Source: Neckera pumila
Lineage: Eukaryota > Streptophyta > Bryopsida > Hypnales > Neckeraceae
Assembly (NCBI GenBank): GCA_963969595.1
Contig: OZ018409.1
Span: 32,253,282 to 32,317,281 of the forward strand
Direction: 5' to 3'
DNA length: 64,000 bases
Shown here: piece after piece, positions 23,192 through 34,399 of the stretch
Layout: each line of letters begins with the position of its first letter
How positions within the stretch are numbered: the stretch's first letter is position 1
Translations under genes and position numbers: made by a program
Notes under the pieces: generated by a model
Told to the model about the DNA's origin: nothing
The model's database searches: none
Seen by the model: only the letters and a program-made list of their open reading frames with translations

Positions 23192-25199
23192 ATACTAATG
23201 AAACCAAGTTATATTTGGAAAAGAAAAAGATGGTGAATAATTGAAAGCATCATCATTCTCATTCAAGATATTTTTTGAGTTTTATTTTCCTTCAATGTCC
23301 ACATCGAACCAAATTTTTCAAGTATTGAGTCCATTTTTTCTCTATTTTTTTATTCTAAATAGAAATTCTACAGTTTCTTTTCACTGCTTTTTTTCCAATG
23401 TTTTCCATACTAACCTGCAGTTCTCCGCGAACATGATCACTCCCTTTTATGACCCACAAGATCATCAACACATTTTTAGTGAATCATCGCAAGCATTATC
23501 ACTTGCTGTAAGTTAATAGTACATGCACTCTATATCATCAACTACATTAATAGACTACATCATCAATTACATTCATTTATAGACTATATCATCAACTACA
23601 TTAATTAGTTAAATGAATTGAGCTCTGCAGTGAGCACTGGAAAGCCTTACCCAAATAACCAGACTTGAATGCAATGGTATTTATCATTTGTTAAAAAAAT
23701 AAAAATAACCAGACTTGAATGCAATGGTATTTTTCATTTATTAAAAAAAAAAAAATAACCAGACTTGAATGATGCTCGTAACTTCTTACTTCAATTTTGA
23801 GGCAGTGCAAGGTGTGACAAGGCTTCTTACATCAATGAATCTGGATGTGATCGCATACAGAACATTTTTATCATTTAAGGTAACTACATCTAAAATAGAT
23901 CACTCCTCAAAAAATAGACCCTTATTTTTGAAGGAAAATTGAACAGGGAGGATATCCAAAATGGTGCACATCATAAGGACAAGTGCAAGGTGGAGTTTTG
24001 AGTAGCGTGCAGTTCTGTTTATAGTATTGTGGAGGTAGCAACCTTACAAGTGGTTGATTTTGGGTACACTTTATGTTGTTTTAACTTCTTTTCTATGACA
24101 TGTTTTGGTACTACGAGTGTCATTTCTTCATGAGCATCAAATGGGTTCTTGGCATCATCTGCAGTCTGCAAGACACTTTTAGCACCCTACACCTTGCATC
24201 TTTGAAAACTTATAACTAATTCACAATGCGTCCAAAAATTATGGAACCACTTGCATTTTGATTCATAATCTGTGCACAAACTGTTGTTCATTTTCTAAGG
24301 CATATTCGTTATGCTAAAGAAATTATTTGTGCGATTTTAAGTGTAGCTATTTTACCCTTATAGAATTGCACATTGTGTGGGAGACACATCTAGTATGAAG
24401 TTTTTGTGATGAAAAAATAATGCATCTTGAATATCATAATGCTTTCTTAAAATGTATATCAAAGATGAAAATCGAGGTTTTAAGAGGTGTTATGATTGAA
24501 TAATTAGTGTGAGGAAAATTTTCCAGACGCAAATCATTTCAATAGTACATGCACTTGACATTTCAAAAAATGTTGCAATGAACGCATGCTCCAGTGTTCT
24601 ACAAATGTGTCAATGACTTTTGAGGTTCAGGGTATTTTCAAAAATATGGTATTATGTCAAAGAATGTACTCTACAAGGAGAATCCACTTATAAGCAATGT
24701 AGGATGTAAAAAATAGAAGATATAGAGATATGTAATAACGTCACATACAATTTTTTTGAAAAATAGCATTGAAATACCACATTGTTTTGAAAGAAATGTA
24801 AATAGGTTTAATTCAATACTTGTCCCCGCATAGTGTCCAGATGGAATGGTTAGTTGCAGGGGACAAAATTCAGCCTTGAGATGAATAAAAAGAGAAAGAG
24901 AAATGCAGCACACAAGAAAAATTAGTAGAACTATGGTAACTTACACTAGTATCCCTGTGCCATTGCCACAGCCAAAACAAAAGTAAAAATAACTTTCTTA
25001 TTTTTTTATCATTTAATTAAAAAACTTTGAAATTCATTAACTTTCACACCATAGGTCCAAATGCCATGAAACCAAGCCCGTGCATTCCTCCTCACTGAGG
25101 GCTTTTCAACAATACCAAGCATGCGGCTGGGAATTCTCAATGTAACAAATAAACAAAACAAACAAATAAAACAAACAACCTATCTTAAAGGTATGGATG
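23192..25199. other. No recognised gene; contains a 2.3-copy ~60-bp repeat at 23646-23772
   Basis: The word aaataaccagacttgaatg occurs three times at about 60-bp spacing between 23646 and 23772, separated by A runs. Before it, short 'catcaactacatt' repeats lie at 23535-23610. The reading frame at 23241-23516 is F/S-rich and overlaps no known domain. Confidence 0.45.
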
Positions 25200-25760
25200 G
25201 ATGGGTGGATGGAGGAACAATTTGGATCTCGATTGTCCTCGGTCCATAACAACCATTCCATCTGTACAACAATTACGTTTAGGTATACTAACCTATTATT
25301 GCCACCCTTCTCGATTCCACCATCGTGTACTTATAGGGAACATTTCAGAGGGGAAATGTACACCTCAAGTACATGAAGGCGGAATTGAAAACAGTGGCGG
25401 TAATGGGTTGGTTCTCCTTATATATTGGATGAACCACCTGTGCTCACTCGCATCTGATAGACCAAAGGTGGGTACTCCAAAACTGCCACTTCTTGCCACG
25501 GTGTCTAGTTACTATTATTACTATTATGAGATTGATCAAATTTTACATATTCTTTTATTGACAAATAAAATGAAGTTCCAACGCACTAGCATTTGGATAC
25601 TGTATGCAAAAGTTATGAAGGGTCAAAGTTTTTGTTTAGTAGATGTTCAAAAATTTTGTTTTGTAGATGTTCAAAATTTAAAATTGTTTCTTCAACTCAT
25701 GTACATATTGATTTCAGAGATTACACAAAGTGATGATGGTGATTTTACTTAGGGTGCGGT
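25200..25760. repeat. Dispersed repeat with an inverted relative at 29540-29770
   Basis: Blocks such as catttggatactgtatgcaa and gttatgaagggtcaaagttt occur inverted near 29650-29720. The 183-codon frame here is not convincing as a gene: it includes a tyrosine run from a tactattattac stretch and overlaps this repeat. Confidence 0.55.
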
Positions 25761-26392
25761 TTTGAGTGTATCCACCTTATATGCTTAACCTTCCCATCCA
25801 AGGTTTTTTTGGGGTTTTTGGAAGAAGTGTTGAAGTGGCAATATACGAGAAGATGATGTAGCCAAATATTTTAGTATTCATCTTTACTTTGGATATAATT
25901 ATCTTTTCATCCACATATTTGGATGAATTTCATTTAAATTTGGCAATTTCATCCAAAATTTTAAAAAAAATTGGAGCAATTTAACATTATCATCCAATTT
26001 TTTGTCAAATTTTTTCCAATAGTCTTGATGCAGCCCATTTTTTTTAGGCATTTGGGCCTCATAAGGCCCAACCCCCCCACACACTATTTCCATCTTCTAA
26101 CAAGCTTCTTTGTCTCTCCAACATGAGCCAGATACAAACACCGTACCAACAAAACAAACCTTTATAAATGGTAGCACTTGTCACAAAAGAGTAGGCGACT
26201 AGTCACATTAGGCCGTGAGTTTTGAATGCAGTGGTGCAATTATAGAAAAAAGACAAATTTTTTATTTTTTTTAAATCTGACATGGCAGTGTGGCACTAGT
26301 GCCACGTCAGATGGACTATTTTTGATTTTTTGATTTTATTTAATTTTATTTATCCCAAAAAATGTTGTTGTTTTTAAAAAATACTTTTTTTA

Positions 26393-26394
<2 letters not shown>
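25761..26394. other. No recognised gene
   Basis: Includes a small palindrome near 26276-26312 (ctgacatggca opposite tgccacgtcag). Otherwise AT-rich. Confidence 0.4.

Positions 26395-26478
<84 letters not shown>
26395..26478. repeat. (AT)42 dinucleotide microsatellite
   Basis: Eighty-four bases of uninterrupted AT repeat followed by a T run of about 11. Likely length-variable; its length in the assembly may also be unreliable. Confidence 0.97.
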
Positions 26479-26486
<8 letters not shown>

Positions 26487-26657
26487 TTGTATTTGCACTA
26501 CGGGTGTGCTGAAAATGAAAGTTTCACAGCCTTCTGCAAGGTTCAAATTTTTTCTAATGACTACCCCTTTTCATCCATCTATGTAAAAATTTAATTTTAA
26601 AAAATCAAAAAGATGTTTGAGTTAAGAAATGTAGGAAGGCAATGTCAAGGATATTAA

Positions 26658-27049
26658 CCCTTTAAGGGCCGTGGTTGATTTTGGAGGTGGGCAATGCATT
26701 CTGTGGTTGAAGCAAAACGATGCATGTCAAAGATCTGACCGTATTGATGGATGCGGGTTGAATGGTTTACCGTGTGACGGTGAATTTTGTGGCAAACTAC
26801 AACGCAATCTGGTTTATTATGATGCATCTCTGTTTCAAATGTTGCATTTTTAACCAAAAAATTGTCACTAATTCCAACCCTGAGTCTACATGGAGATTCA
26901 AATTGGCCCAATTTTTGCTCCTATGGATGGAGTTGGGATTTCCCCACATCCACCCTCTTTGATTCGTCTCCCAATTCACAACTAATTTGATTTTAGAAGT
27001 ATAAATGCGGCAATTTCGACCCAAAACTAGTCGACCGATCCTTAAAGGG
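26658..27049. mobile_element. 392-bp TTAA-flanked element with CCCTTTAAGG ends
   Basis: TTAA at 26654-26657 and 27050-27053 encloses CCCTTTAAGGGCCG and the inverted CGATCCTTAAAGGG, a 10-bp perfect inverted repeat. The interior is more GC-rich than its surroundings and unrelated to the 0.9-kb family, so this is a second TTAA family. It has only short overlapping frames. Confidence 0.75.
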
Positions 27050-27053
27050 TTAA

Positions 27054-29776
27054 TACTTAAAGGTTGGAGCCCATGACCATGCCAAAGGTCAAACTTGAAA
27101 GTCACTCACTTTTTATCCTTCATTTCTTTGCTATTTATAGGTGATTCTTTTATTTTATTTTTTAGAGATGTAATCATATATTTGAAATATGTCATAAAAT
27201 TTTCAAAATATTTTTAAAAAAATTCAAATTACCACAAATTTTTGAAGAAAACATGAAATAAATTCATACCAAAAATTAAAATATGCTAAAAAATATCTAA
27301 ACATTAAAGTGTAGAACATTGTAAAATAAAGAAATTTTTTTGTGCCACTCCATATTTAGAACCATGGTTATAGATCTTCAACTTCAAATTTCAAGCAAAT
27401 GCTTCTTTTAAGGAATTAAAAAAATTCCAAGTGATATAGAAATTGCACTTTAGAAGCTTCATTTTATTAATTTTGTTGTATCAATTTGAATGTCAAATTC
27501 AATTTTTTAAAGAAAAGGTCCAAAATATTAGATACCATTTTAGATACACAATAGTAGATACCATTTTTTTGACAAACTATTCCATATAAAATAAAATAAA
27601 CAAATAAAATGACTTAAATTTAAGTCAATGACATGGATATAGCATCAAAAAAGTTGCACATAAAAAATTGGATGAAAATCATTCATTCTTCAACATGCAC
27701 AAAGCTTGTTTGATGTAGCCAAAAACGTCCTTGGCGTCCTTCTAGGATTAAAATCTATAAGGACTTATCGAATGTGCTACACTGATGACCAATTTAGTTG
27801 CTTCCTCTCTTCCCATCTGTCTTTGAGTAAACCTTTGTACATTGTTTAATAAATCTATATTGAATTCAATGTATGTAAATGCTCAAGTTTACAATTTCAA
27901 ATGATATGGGATAATCCATGGTTCTCGAATTTGTATACAGATATGTATAAGCACACAAATGTATCCATATCCATCACATGTAATAATATATCGTATTGAT
28001 ATGTTCGTATGTGGGACATGGAACATGGACAAAATATATTTTGTTATTTTTGGGTGATAGTATTAGGCATAAGCTCTCCAAATTATTGATTTTGCACCAC
28101 TCTAATCATGCAACTGCCCATCTATATCTTTGTGAAAATTAAAAAAATTAAAAAGACATCTAAAATCTATGCTACAAATTACCAAGCTATGTGCACTTAT
28201 AATTGCCACTTCTTGTGAATCACTAAAAATTGACTAAAATCTGAGTGAAGGAATTATCACAAGTGTTTTTCAGCAATGAGAAGAGAACGTATGTTGACAT
28301 AAAAGTAAATAATTTTGACTCAAAAAGGAGAGATTTTCATTTTGTGAAATTCATCTTAGTAGAGCACCACCAATTTTACAATAGTCATCTATATATCAAG
28401 CACACGTATGATGAAAAAAATAACTTAAGTTCTCATAAGGCAAAGAAATTATAATTTAGAGTATTAAATAATAAGTTTATAAGAATAGGCATCTTCTTGT
28501 AGTGTACTTTATTGAATGAATAGTTGAGCACCCAAATAGTGTATTCACAAAATGACACATAATCAATGACTTTTCCAAATGCCTTCCTTTTGCTAATACT
28601 TTACCTTGTTGTCATTCTCTATTTATGCTTATACTTTAAATATTTTTAGGGATAATTAACAATGGATATTCATACTTTAATTGCTTGAGCTCCAATCCAT
28701 TCTTAACAGCAATTGCACTCAATGCCCAAATTTAGGACCTTGTTGGTAGGTGTGCCTAAGGTTGTAATGCCATGTAGTCAATGAAGGAATTGAAGGCAAA
28801 TTGGCTATGTCCAAGCAATTCTTGCATGTCTTAAATGTAATCATTCTAATGTAAATAGAAGCCACACCAGGGACCCGGGAGGATAAGGCACATTTTTTTA
28901 TCTTCATTGTTAGGTAGAACACCTTGACCCTCCTCAATGCATTATCAACTATTGCAATTGTCTTTGCAACAAAGAAATTGCATCTAAAAGTGTTAGAATT
29001 AGCATTATACAATGACTTCATTATTGTATTGAAAAAGTTTTTTGGGTCTTGTTGGTAGTCAGAAGGAGATCTAGATTCTCTAAGAGTGATTTTTTAGAAC
29101 ACTATGTATAAATAAACTATGAATTTTCAAAGTGCTAAAAACAAGTGTTTCTAAAATTGACCTTAGACTTTTATGAATAGGGGTACATTTTAGGCAAGAA
29201 TTTTTAGGGGTCCTAGTAATTTTCCTACCTCTAGCCATTTCGTTTGTGTGGTGATTGTTTGTAAAGAGAGGCACTATTTTATACTATTTTTAATTACATC
29301 TTTCTATTTGGGTTTCAAAATTTACTATTATATTATTATAGTATTTGCACTTGGATGAATTTGGCAAAATGCAATAAAATATCAAACCAAATTTTCTATA
29401 TTCTTATTGCAAAAGGATGAGGGAGACTGTTCTTTTGGCAATAGAAGCCCACAAACAAATACACTAATAGGAATCAATTTAGAAAGGGATCCAAATTAGG
29501 TGTAGTGTTACCTCAAGGGTTTCAATTTGTAAATACTTGTCTATGTAAGGTGGGTACACACAAAATCCTACCTTGCCTAAACCGCCATCATCACTGTGTG
29601 TACATCTCCAAAATCAGTATATATGCATGTTGAAGAAACAATATTACAACATTTACCAAAAAAACTTTGACCCTTCATAACTTTGCATACAGTATCCAAA
29701 TGTTACATTCTTTAGTGCGTTGAGATGTCTTTTTCACTTGCCAACAAAAAAATATGAAAATTTGACCAACCTATTA
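27054..29776. other. AT-rich spacer without a recognised gene
   Basis: Nothing codes convincingly. A dispersed repeat at about 29050-29150 (gtgctaaaaacaagtg; aataaactatgaattttc) has a relative at 38475-38575. Confidence 0.45.
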
Positions 29777-30286
29777 CAATAAAACCTCTCTAAACCAATA
29801 GGTCCCGGACCGGTTTAACAAGATCAATTAGGGAGGTTTATTTGCTTATGGAAGGCCATTCTTATTAGTCATAATATTTGTTATGTGGACAAGTCTTGGA
29901 CCAGTCTAACAAGATCAATTAGGGAGGTTCAAGGTGGAGGCACCTAATAGCGTCCTTGTACTCAATGGCATCCTTTTCTAGGAAGGGGCGTTATTTTGGA
30001 ACGCAAATTTAGGCAGACCATACTTGGCTTATCAATAAATAATAAGCTATGTTTGGACTGTCTACATTTAGGTTCTGAAATGACGCCCCTTCCTAGAAAG
30101 GGATGCCATTGAGTACAGGGACACTTTTAGGTGCCTCCACCTTATTTGCTTATGGAGGGTCATTCTTATTAGTCATAACCTTTGTTAAGTGGACCAATCT
30201 TTGGACCAGTCTTTGGACTAGTCTGACAAGATGATCAATTAGGGAGGTTTATTTGCTGGGAGGACCGACTTAGTGAGGTTCTACTG
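29777..30286. mobile_element. pogo/mariner-like miniature element (~510 bp) with internal tandem repeats
   Basis: Flanked by TA on both sides (29775-29776 and 30287-30288). The left end is CAATAAAACCTCTCTAA and the right end is the inverted TTAGTGAGGTTCTACTG. CAGTA(A/G)AACCTC termini with a TA target are, as I recall, the pattern of plant Emigrant/Lemi-type pogo MITEs. The interior is made of ~95-bp repeats (aagatcaattagggaggttt; gcttatggagggtcattc; cttattagtcataa), one of which is split by a nested element. Confidence 0.7.
29931..30143. mobile_element. Nested ~213-bp miniature element with ~70-bp inverted ends
   Basis: AAGGTGGAGGCACC opens and GGTGCCTCCACCTT closes it. The arms continue inward through ctcaatggcatcc/ggatgccattgag and ttctaggaaggggcg/cgccccttcctagaa. 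The neighbouring repeat unit shows the uninterrupted sequence aattagggaggtttatttgc, so it is an insertion. The target duplication is not clear. Confidence 0.75.
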
Positions 30287-30301
30287 TAATAGAAATAGTA
30301 A

Positions 30302-30609
30302 CTACACAAAATAGTGAAATTAGGTTGCCCCACACTAATTTCTCGACAGTCTACACTATAGAAAAATTCACTACTTTTATATCATGATGCATCCAATTCA
30401 AAGCCATGTATATAGGATAGCTTTGTACACCAGTTCAAGACTTGATTCAGAGAGTGGCATGCGCCTCCATGTGGAACAAGCCATTGATCCATGAGGTAAT
30501 TTATCTCAAGTAAGGCAACCTAATTGACTAGGCAACCTAATTGACTAGGCAACCTAATTGACTAGGCAACCTAATTGACTAGGCAACCTAATTTCACTAT
30601 TTTGTGTAG
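30302..30609. mobile_element. 308-bp element with a 28-bp perfect terminal inverted repeat
   Basis: The left end CTACACAAAATAGTGAAATT continues AGGTTGCC and is repeated exactly, inverted, at the right end (30582-30609). Related copies make a chain at 35361-36240. No reading frame or clear target duplication. The 17-bp tandem array near its right end is listed separately. Confidence 0.8.
30513..30593. repeat. Five tandem 17-bp units grown out of the element's terminal repeat
   Basis: The unit ggcaacctaattgacta begins at 30513, 30530, 30547, 30564 and 30581, exactly 17 bp apart. Its first 12 bases are part of the terminal inverted repeat, so the end of the element appears to have expanded in tandem. 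Confidence 0.93.
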
Positions 30610-32987
30610 GCACAATAGCAAAACGTGTCAATTTGGGGCAATTTGGGGCAATTTGGGGGTACCCACCTTATCTTATTTGCTCTTTTTTTAGTCTGGCGAA
30701 CGCGGCACGCAATCAGTCGTGGCAGGGATGTCCACCACCGTCTTCCGCCCAACGCCGAGGCCACAGCAAGAGTAAACCGAGTAGCCCGGTTCGCCACACG
30801 AGTCTTTTCGGTCGCTGCCGGTAACCCCCGCCCTTGTCAACCCGCAGGATCTTCGCGATTTCTGCACAGAAGTCGCCCCCCAAAAGCAAGGTACTGAAGG
30901 TAGCTCATCGATCACGTCCTGGCGCGTTAAGCCGTCCAAATCCCGGAGGCAGCAGTTGACGCCGTACAGAATCCCAGGGCAAAAATTGGGAAGAACGTCA
31001 ACCCCTTCGGAAAAAGTGCCGGCCGTGCCGGCCCAAGCTTGTGATCGAAGCTAGGCAGGACCGAATCGAAGCTCGTGCGTGGACATTCGGAAACGCAGCA
31101 TCGATCGACGCATGAACAGTCTCAGTACGTGAATGCTTTTTTGTCTCATTGGAAGCGAGCTAGCGCACCCGAGTTTGTGATTTTATTCCCCGCCGGGTGG
31201 ATTGACGCACAAATCGATGAGGAGACATTCCACCGGCATGGCAGCTAGCTAGCCATCGTTTTCAACAACCGGAATCACTTTCAGTGGCCAAAAGTTCAGT
31301 AGAACATTTTTGGGGGACTGGGATCCATGCAAACCATCATAAGGAAATGAGAGTAAAATAGAATTGGGAATGTATAGATTCATGTCAACACTACGGATTA
31401 TCTAATGATTGTGGAGTTTTCATACCAAGGGACGACGACGACACCAGCTTTGGACATGGACGGCCTCATGAGGAAATCTGGTTTGGGTACGTAGTAGGAG
31501 AGAGAAATCGGCGGTGTCTCACGGTTAGTTTTCCAGCCTTGTGTGTACTCGTCTTGAGAGTGAGAGTTAACTCAAATCTTCTTGTGAGGGTTTCTAAAGA
31601 ATATGTTCATGCCATGTACGTCGAGCCGCGAAGGATCGACGACTTGCACTAGTGACGTACACCAAGACTTAACGGTCCAAACGACACTCTTAACTTTGCT
31701 GCTAGTCTCAAATGGTGATACGCCAAGGTGGTTTACCAAAAAGTAAAGATAGTAACACTTGAGTTCATTCTCACAACGCGCATCAATCACTCAAAAGCAT
31801 TCAGATCTAGAGTTCATAAAAGTAGACAGCAAAAACCAACCCCAATGTACCATGTCAAATATACGGTAGCCAAGAAGTCAACCCGTTACTAGTTTAGAAA
31901 GCGATGCTTGAGACAACACTGATTTCTCCAATTAGTCTAGATCAGTCTTGATCAAAAGCTACAAATGAAAGATACATGGGGAGACGATATAAAGGCTGCC
32001 ATAAAGCCCATACCAATTCTCTCACCAGAGGAATAATTTTTACCTACACTAATTTCAGAAACCAGTGCCCCTACCCTTTCTAAATGCTAGCAGAGGGTTT
32101 CACGAACTTCAATTCAAAAGAACCCCAAACGTAGCCCAAGATTTGCCAAAACCCGAGTCAACATTGTTGAAACTAGTGTACACAGTCACACTTCGATTTT
32201 TATCTACATACTGATTTATTGCACAAGATAGAAAAGAAAGAGAAACTAGCTCACTAATCTCGCCGTTTTTTAAATTCTGGTCCCCTCTTGATAATCTGCC
32301 GTTGAACACTCAAATCAAGGAATCTCAGATCAGTACACTCAGCCATGAGCATCCGAGTCCATTGCCGCCTTCAATCTTCCAATCAAGATCACCAGCAAGC
32401 CTTGCTGCTACCTGTTGCTACCTGCTTTTCAGTTGACAGTATGACAATTACGGCCTTGCACGAAAATGGAAAAGCAACCAACATTTCGTACGAATATGTT
32501 AGATGCCATGCAAGACCTAATCACAGATCTCCTCCTCCAAAATACAATCTCCCCGTGCTCCCAATAAAACGAACCATAGTTGGCGATTCGGGGCTTGCAT
32601 ACAAACCATACCTAGTCACCAAAATCTCATGCAGAAATGATCTCTTCGGACTTCCAGAAACAAACCAACCCCAGGATTATATTTAGAGGTGAACTATGAA
32701 CCCAGATCAGGTCCACCCTTGGCCGTTCATTATCCAACCAACCCGAGGATGATATTTAGAGGTGACCAATGAATCTGGTTCAGGTCCACTCGAGGACCTC
32801 CATTATCCGCGAGATAAATTGACTCTCATTGGTGTTGGCTTGAACAACCGGCATATCATATGATTAAATACATTGAATGCCCGCCCCTCCATCAGTTCCG
32901 CGATTTCTTGCATGGAAATGAAGACCAAATCTTGGGCAGAGAATCTATCTCCTCAGTCTGAATCGCAGAAAGCTCCAAATAATGAAT
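30610..32987. other. GC-richer flank downstream of the BKI1-like gene, no second gene assigned
   Basis: From about 30680 the composition rises and sequence looks unique, unlike the repeats to the left. Overlapping frames at 30597-30939 on both strands (R/S/P-rich) have no recognised domain. The part next to 32988 should include the 3' untranslated region of the gene. A repeated gaggatgatatttagaggtga-type block lies near 32680-32770. Confidence 0.45.
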
Positions 32988-34391
32988 TTAATTCACCGGT
33001 GCAACAACTTTTTGAAGATTTCCATCAACAATATTTGAACTCTGAACCTGCTGCTCAGCGTCCTGTCGTTGGCTCTGTTTCTGCGACTCCTTGCAGTGAG
33101 CAATGGCACCCTGGATGGCGCTGTGAAGCTCCGAGGACGCGGAGCTCGTGCTCACACGACGCGGCGGTCCAGTTGACGCCGGAGGCGGCCTAGACTTGTT
33201 CATCTTCAAAGAAATCTCCTTCGGGGAGATTCGGAAGCTCTGTGAGAAAGGAGGGAAGCTTCGGCTTGCAGCAATAGCCGGTGAGGAGTGCTTCGTCGGA
33301 GCTCCTTCGTCCGACTTGCTGCTGCGACTAGGATTCAGCGCTTTCATGTACCGCTGCAGATAGCCTCTGGCTCCGCGAGGGTGGTCATGACCGAACGTGC
33401 GAGAGGACAGGTGAAGGTTCCCGCTCGGGGTAAGCTCCCCGCTGCAATCACTGAAGTATCGGTCCGTTCCTCCTGGGGAAACAGAAAAAAACTCGGGTGG
33501 CGCTGTTTCCATGGACTGCGTCTTCGGCTCTGCGCTGATGTCGTATGGCGACCTTGCTGCTGTTGATTTCTTCGCCCCGAAGAGGACTTTCCATTTGAAC
33601 GGCGGTCGGAGCCTTGCGGAGAAACGCTCCCCGGGGTGAGCACTATTCGTGCTGAAAACCTCACGGTTGTGAAGAAACGACGTCCCCCTGCCATCCGTGC
33701 TGCCGTCAAAGCAATCCTGGGAGCTTCCGCTGGAGTCGCGAGACGACGAGTCGGACGAGTCACGGTCTGTGGAGCTGCTGCTGCTGTTCTCACCACGAGG
33801 ATCCCACCATGAGTTTCCAAGACGCGCGGGGATGGTCGGAACGACGTCTACATTGTCCGACGAGGAAGCACTAATGCAAAACTTTCCGTACTTCGGCTGG
33901 AACAAGCCTGTAAACTTCGTTTGCATCAATGCATTAACACGAGCGATAATCTCCTCGTTCCGCTGAACATTCCTAATCTGCGACGTCGTCGCAGCGGGTA
34001 CCTCCTCTTGCTGTTGCTGTTGCTGCTGCTGTTGCTTCTCTAGTGACAATTTCTTCACCATTTGAATGCGAGGGGGTAAATGAAGCGGCAATAGCTGTCC
34101 CTTAAAAAAAAGCTCATCAGCAGGGGAGATACCTGACCGCTCCACAACCGTGGGCGCCTTCGTCGTCGACACGCCACTACTAAACTCAAACTCCTCCTGT
34201 TCACTCCCATTCTCTCCTCCAGCCTCCTCTTCGCCCTCTCCAGCTCCTACTCCTGCCGCTGCCGCCGCCGCTGACCACAGAAACGAAAACGGCGCCTCCA
34301 CCTCCTCCCACTCCTCTTCCGCAGGTCCTTCCGGCCGGCGCGGCTTAATCTGAGTGAAGTCCCGACGCGACCATTGCTCCTCGGACTCCAT
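32988..34391 (-). CDS. BKI1/MAKR-like membrane-associated kinase regulator
   Basis: An intact intronless frame of 467 codons begins at the ATG at 34389-34391 (MESEEQWSRRDF); a GTG nine bases upstream is not needed. N-terminal acidic and alanine-rich parts (EEEWEEVEAPFSF; six A) are followed by EFEFSSG (~67-73), the family signature ADELFFKGQLLPLHLPPR (~91-108) and nine Q (~120-128). A serine-rich region near 200-230 follows, then KWKVLFGAKK, the basic stretch expected to bind the plasma membrane, and YLQRYMKALNPSRSSKSDEG. The C-terminal helix ELHSAIQGAIAHCKESQ (~421-437) matches the receptor-binding motif of BKI1 and MAKR proteins. Those proteins bind receptor kinases such as BRI1 at the membrane and leave after phosphorylation. 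BKI1 of Arabidopsis is about 340 residues; the extra length here is low-complexity. Which receptor it serves is unknown. GC content is far above the flanking repeats. Confidence 0.85.
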   Translation of the reverse strand: MESEEQWSRRDFTQIKPRRPEGPAEEEWEEVEAPFSFLWSAAAAAAGVGAGEGEEEAGGENGSEQEEFEFSSGVSTTKAPTVVERSGISPADELFFKGQLLPLHLPPRIQMVKKLSLEKQQQQQQQQQEEVPAATTSQIRNVQRNEEIIARVNALMQTKFTGLFQPKYGKFCISASSSDNVDVVPTIPARLGNSWWDPRGENSSSSSTDRDSSDSSSRDSSGSSQDCFDGSTDGRGTSFLHNREVFSTNSAHPGERFSARLRPPFKWKVLFGAKKSTAARSPYDISAEPKTQSMETAPPEFFSVSPGGTDRYFSDCSGELTPSGNLHLSSRTFGHDHPRGARGYLQRYMKALNPSRSSKSDEGAPTKHSSPAIAASRSFPPFSQSFRISPKEISLKMNKSRPPPASTGPPRRVSTSSASSELHSAIQGAIAHCKESQKQSQRQDAEQQVQSSNIVDGNLQKVVAPVN

Positions 34392-34399
34392 AACTCTCA

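Noticed and set aside
25201..25752. 183-codon plus-strand reading frame
   Set aside because: No domain, includes a tyrosine run from a simple repeat, and overlaps a dispersed repeat found inverted near 29.6 kb.
26346..26586. Frames made of alternating I and Y on both strands
   Set aside because: Direct translation of the (AT)42 microsatellite.
30597..30939. Overlapping frames on both strands in the GC-rich flank
   Set aside because: Mutually overlapping, no start context or domain that favours one; could be a gene scrap but unsupported.
33344..33820. 158-codon minus-strand frame and several plus-strand frames inside the BKI1-like gene
   Set aside because: They overlap the conserved 467-codon frame, are R/S/T-rich as expected from GC-rich out-of-frame reading, and show no family motif.
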